The notes beneath the pieces were generated by a model. It was not told the DNA's origin. It did no database searches and saw nothing but the letters and a program-made list of their open reading frames with translations. Below are positions 46,152 to 47,285 of a stretch of 47,285 nt of DNA, piece after piece. How positions within the stretch are numbered: the first letter of the stretch is position 1; every line of letters starts with the position of its first letter. The stretch spans positions 1 to 47,285 of the forward strand of contig DASVGV010000145.1 in the NCBI GenBank assembly GCA_036379355.1, written 5' to 3'. The position numbers and the translations under genes were made by a program. The stretch comes from CAJCIY01 sp036379355. GTDB taxonomy: Bacteria > Actinomycetota > Actinomycetes > Mycobacteriales > CAJCIY01.

Positions 46152-47285
46152 TTACGTCGCCCGCCTGGAACTGGCGCGCTTCTTCCTCACCGTCCCTTCT
46201 GTGGTCCTGGCGCTGGTGCGCAGCAGCTGGTCGCCGTCGAAGCACTGCAAGACCTCGTCGGTCACCCACACGTCGATGTTGCGGCCGGCGGCGGCGACGC
46301 CGAGGCATACCTGCTGCCAGTTGACGCAGACCACGCCGACGGCTGAGGCGCGGCGGGAGACCCAGTAGCCGTGACCACGCCGGGGATCCGGCCGACGTGC
46401 CCCCTCGGTCGCGGTCCGCAGGGCGGTTACGGGTGCGGGATCCTCCCGCCAGAACCGTTGCGCTGGGGTCGCCATGTCCAACGCCTGATGAGGTCGTGCG
46501 GTGTTGTACTCGCCGACCCACTCGTCGAGCTCGCCCTGCAACGCCTCGACTGAGGCGAAGGCCCGGTCGGTGCGGAACTCGGTGCGGACCGCCCGATGGA
46601 ACCGCTCGATCTTGCCCGTCGTCGTCGGCGACCGAGGTTGGGTGAGCAGGTGCCGGATCCCGTTCTCCCGGCAGATCCGGTCGAACAGCGACTCGACTGG
46701 CGGCACGTTGAACCGGCCGGTGAACACCTTCCCGTTGTCGGTGAGGATCTGCTCCGGCACCCCATACGCCCGCAACGCTTTCCCGAGCCCGTCACAGACC
46801 TTCTGCGAGGCCTCCCGGACCATTACATGCGCACTGATGCAGAACCTCGAGTGGTCATCGACGCCGGACAGCACCTTCACCCGGCGGCCGTCGGCGAGCG
46901 CGAACCCGCCGACCACGTCCATCTGCCACAACTCCATCGGCGCGCCGCGCTCCCATCGCTTCCACTTGCGGTCCCTAGGCCGCCGCGCCGCTGGATCGAT
47001 CAGGCTCAACCGGACCAGCGCCCGATACGCCGCCGACTCAGTCGTGGCCACCCCTCGCTTGCCGAGCTCGAAGCTCAGCCGCCGCGGCCCCCACGACGGG
47101 TGCGCCATCCGCAGCTCCACCAGCGCGACCTCGACCGCGGCCGGCATCTGATGCGGACAGGACCGGGGCCGGTGCGACCGATCCGCCAACCCGTCCAGCC
47201 CGCCAGCGTCATACCTGGCCAGCCAGACATGCATCGTCTTTCGTGACACCCCGAACCGGGCCGCCACGTCCTTCACCGTCTCGCC
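46152..47285 (-). CDS. IS481-family transposase (5' end outside the window)
   Basis: At least 377 residues are visible. The frame is open to the window edge and reads ETVKDVAARFGVSRKTMHVWL there, the N-terminal helix-turn-helix, so the true start is probably beyond 47285. The rve-type catalytic core has the DDE residues in WQMDVVGGF, ILTDNGKVF and TGKIERFHRAVRTEF. A C-terminal domain with WREDPAP and a strand-rich tail follows. No frameshift is seen, so the element may be active. Reading from an internal GTG at 47276 is possible but would remove little. Confidence 0.92.
   Translation of the reverse strand, partial: GETVKDVAARFGVSRKTMHVWLARYDAGGLDGLADRSHRPRSCPHQMPAAVEVALVELRMAHPSWGPRRLSFELGKRGVATTESAAYRALVRLSLIDPAARRPRDRKWKRWERGAPMELWQMDVVGGFALADGRRVKVLSGVDDHSRFCISAHVMVREASQKVCDGLGKALRAYGVPEQILTDNGKVFTGRFNVPPVESLFDRICRENGIRHLLTQPRSPTTTGKIERFHRAVRTEFRTDRAFASVEALQGELDEWVGEYNTARPHQALDMATPAQRFWREDPAPVTALRTATEGARRPDPRRGHGYWVSRRASAVGVVCVNWQQVCLGVAAAGRNIDVWVTDEVLQCFDGDQLLRTSARTTEGTVRKKRASSRRAT

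Larger units (their letters stand above)
46088..47285 (-). mobile_element. IS481-family insertion sequence, cut by the window edge
   Basis: Contains an IS481-type DDE transposase. The inner end is placed near TGT at 46088, just outside two tandem copies of the terminal motif. The other end lies beyond 47285, so inverted terminal repeats and target duplication cannot be compared. The interval 45978-46087 between the vapB operator and this end holds no recognisable gene. Confidence 0.75.

Noticed and set aside
1..47285. CRISPR arrays, tRNA or rRNA genes, prophage or integrase modules
   Set aside because: No regularly spaced repeats, no tRNA-like cloverleaf with a T-loop GTTCGA core in the right setting, and no phage structural or tyrosine-integrase genes were seen by reading. 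A tRNAscan or Rfam search would be decisive.

Overview
This is a very GC-rich chromosomal stretch from an actinomycete (Actinomycetia; genus not resolved). The evidence is the strong G/C third-position bias, the frequent GTG starts, the DUF222/HNH endonuclease, the zincin-tilS-hpt and ftsH-folE-folP-folB-folK-DUF3180 gene orders, and promoters that look leaderless. No tRNA, rRNA or CRISPR array was seen, and no gap longer than about 200 bases lacks an annotation.

Layout. 1-6661 is an accessory island: a secreted lipase, a roughly 96-bp scar of hsdM (type I methylase), a DUF222/HNH gene carrying three palindromic repeats, a Phd/VapC toxin-antitoxin pair, and an intact hsdR translationally coupled to the toxin. 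No intact hsdM or hsdS is present. 6722-9262 is a three-gene unit: a MidA-family protein-arginine methyltransferase, a stand-alone NuoD-like protein that keeps the arginine such enzymes methylate, and a DUF1684 protein. 9259-12784 is an osmoprotectant ABC transporter. Its ATPase gene starts almost back to back with the first permease gene, and its binding lipoprotein appears circularly permuted.

12788-19478 (minus strand) is a tight ftsH-folE-(MprF-like)-folP-folB-folK-DUF3180 operon. 19676-23729 (minus) is dacB-zincin-tilS-hpt, divergent from ppa. 24271-29536 holds a clan GH-D-like glycosidase, a D-threonine-aldolase-like enzyme, a GNAT and an aldonolactone oxidase. 29698-33776 is sbcDC. 33809-37861 carries an ABC-2 exporter and a DHA2 drug exporter under a divergent TetR repressor. 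37873-40126 is thiMED under a TPP riboswitch. 40180-42595 holds a thioesterase and a GntR-controlled ABC transporter. 42787-45234 is msrA, fdhD, a DUF6457 gene and a DUF1905-MobA fusion (the last three linked to formate dehydrogenase or molybdenum cofactor). The right end has a second VapBC pair and an IS481-family element that runs off the window.

The strongest leads are the permuted binding protein, the MidA/NuoD-like/DUF1684 unit, the remodelled type I restriction locus with an embedded toxin-antitoxin, and the DUF1905-MobA fusion. About ten genes share the arrangement nAnnnT, then 6-7 nt, then the start codon, which suggests widespread leaderless transcription.
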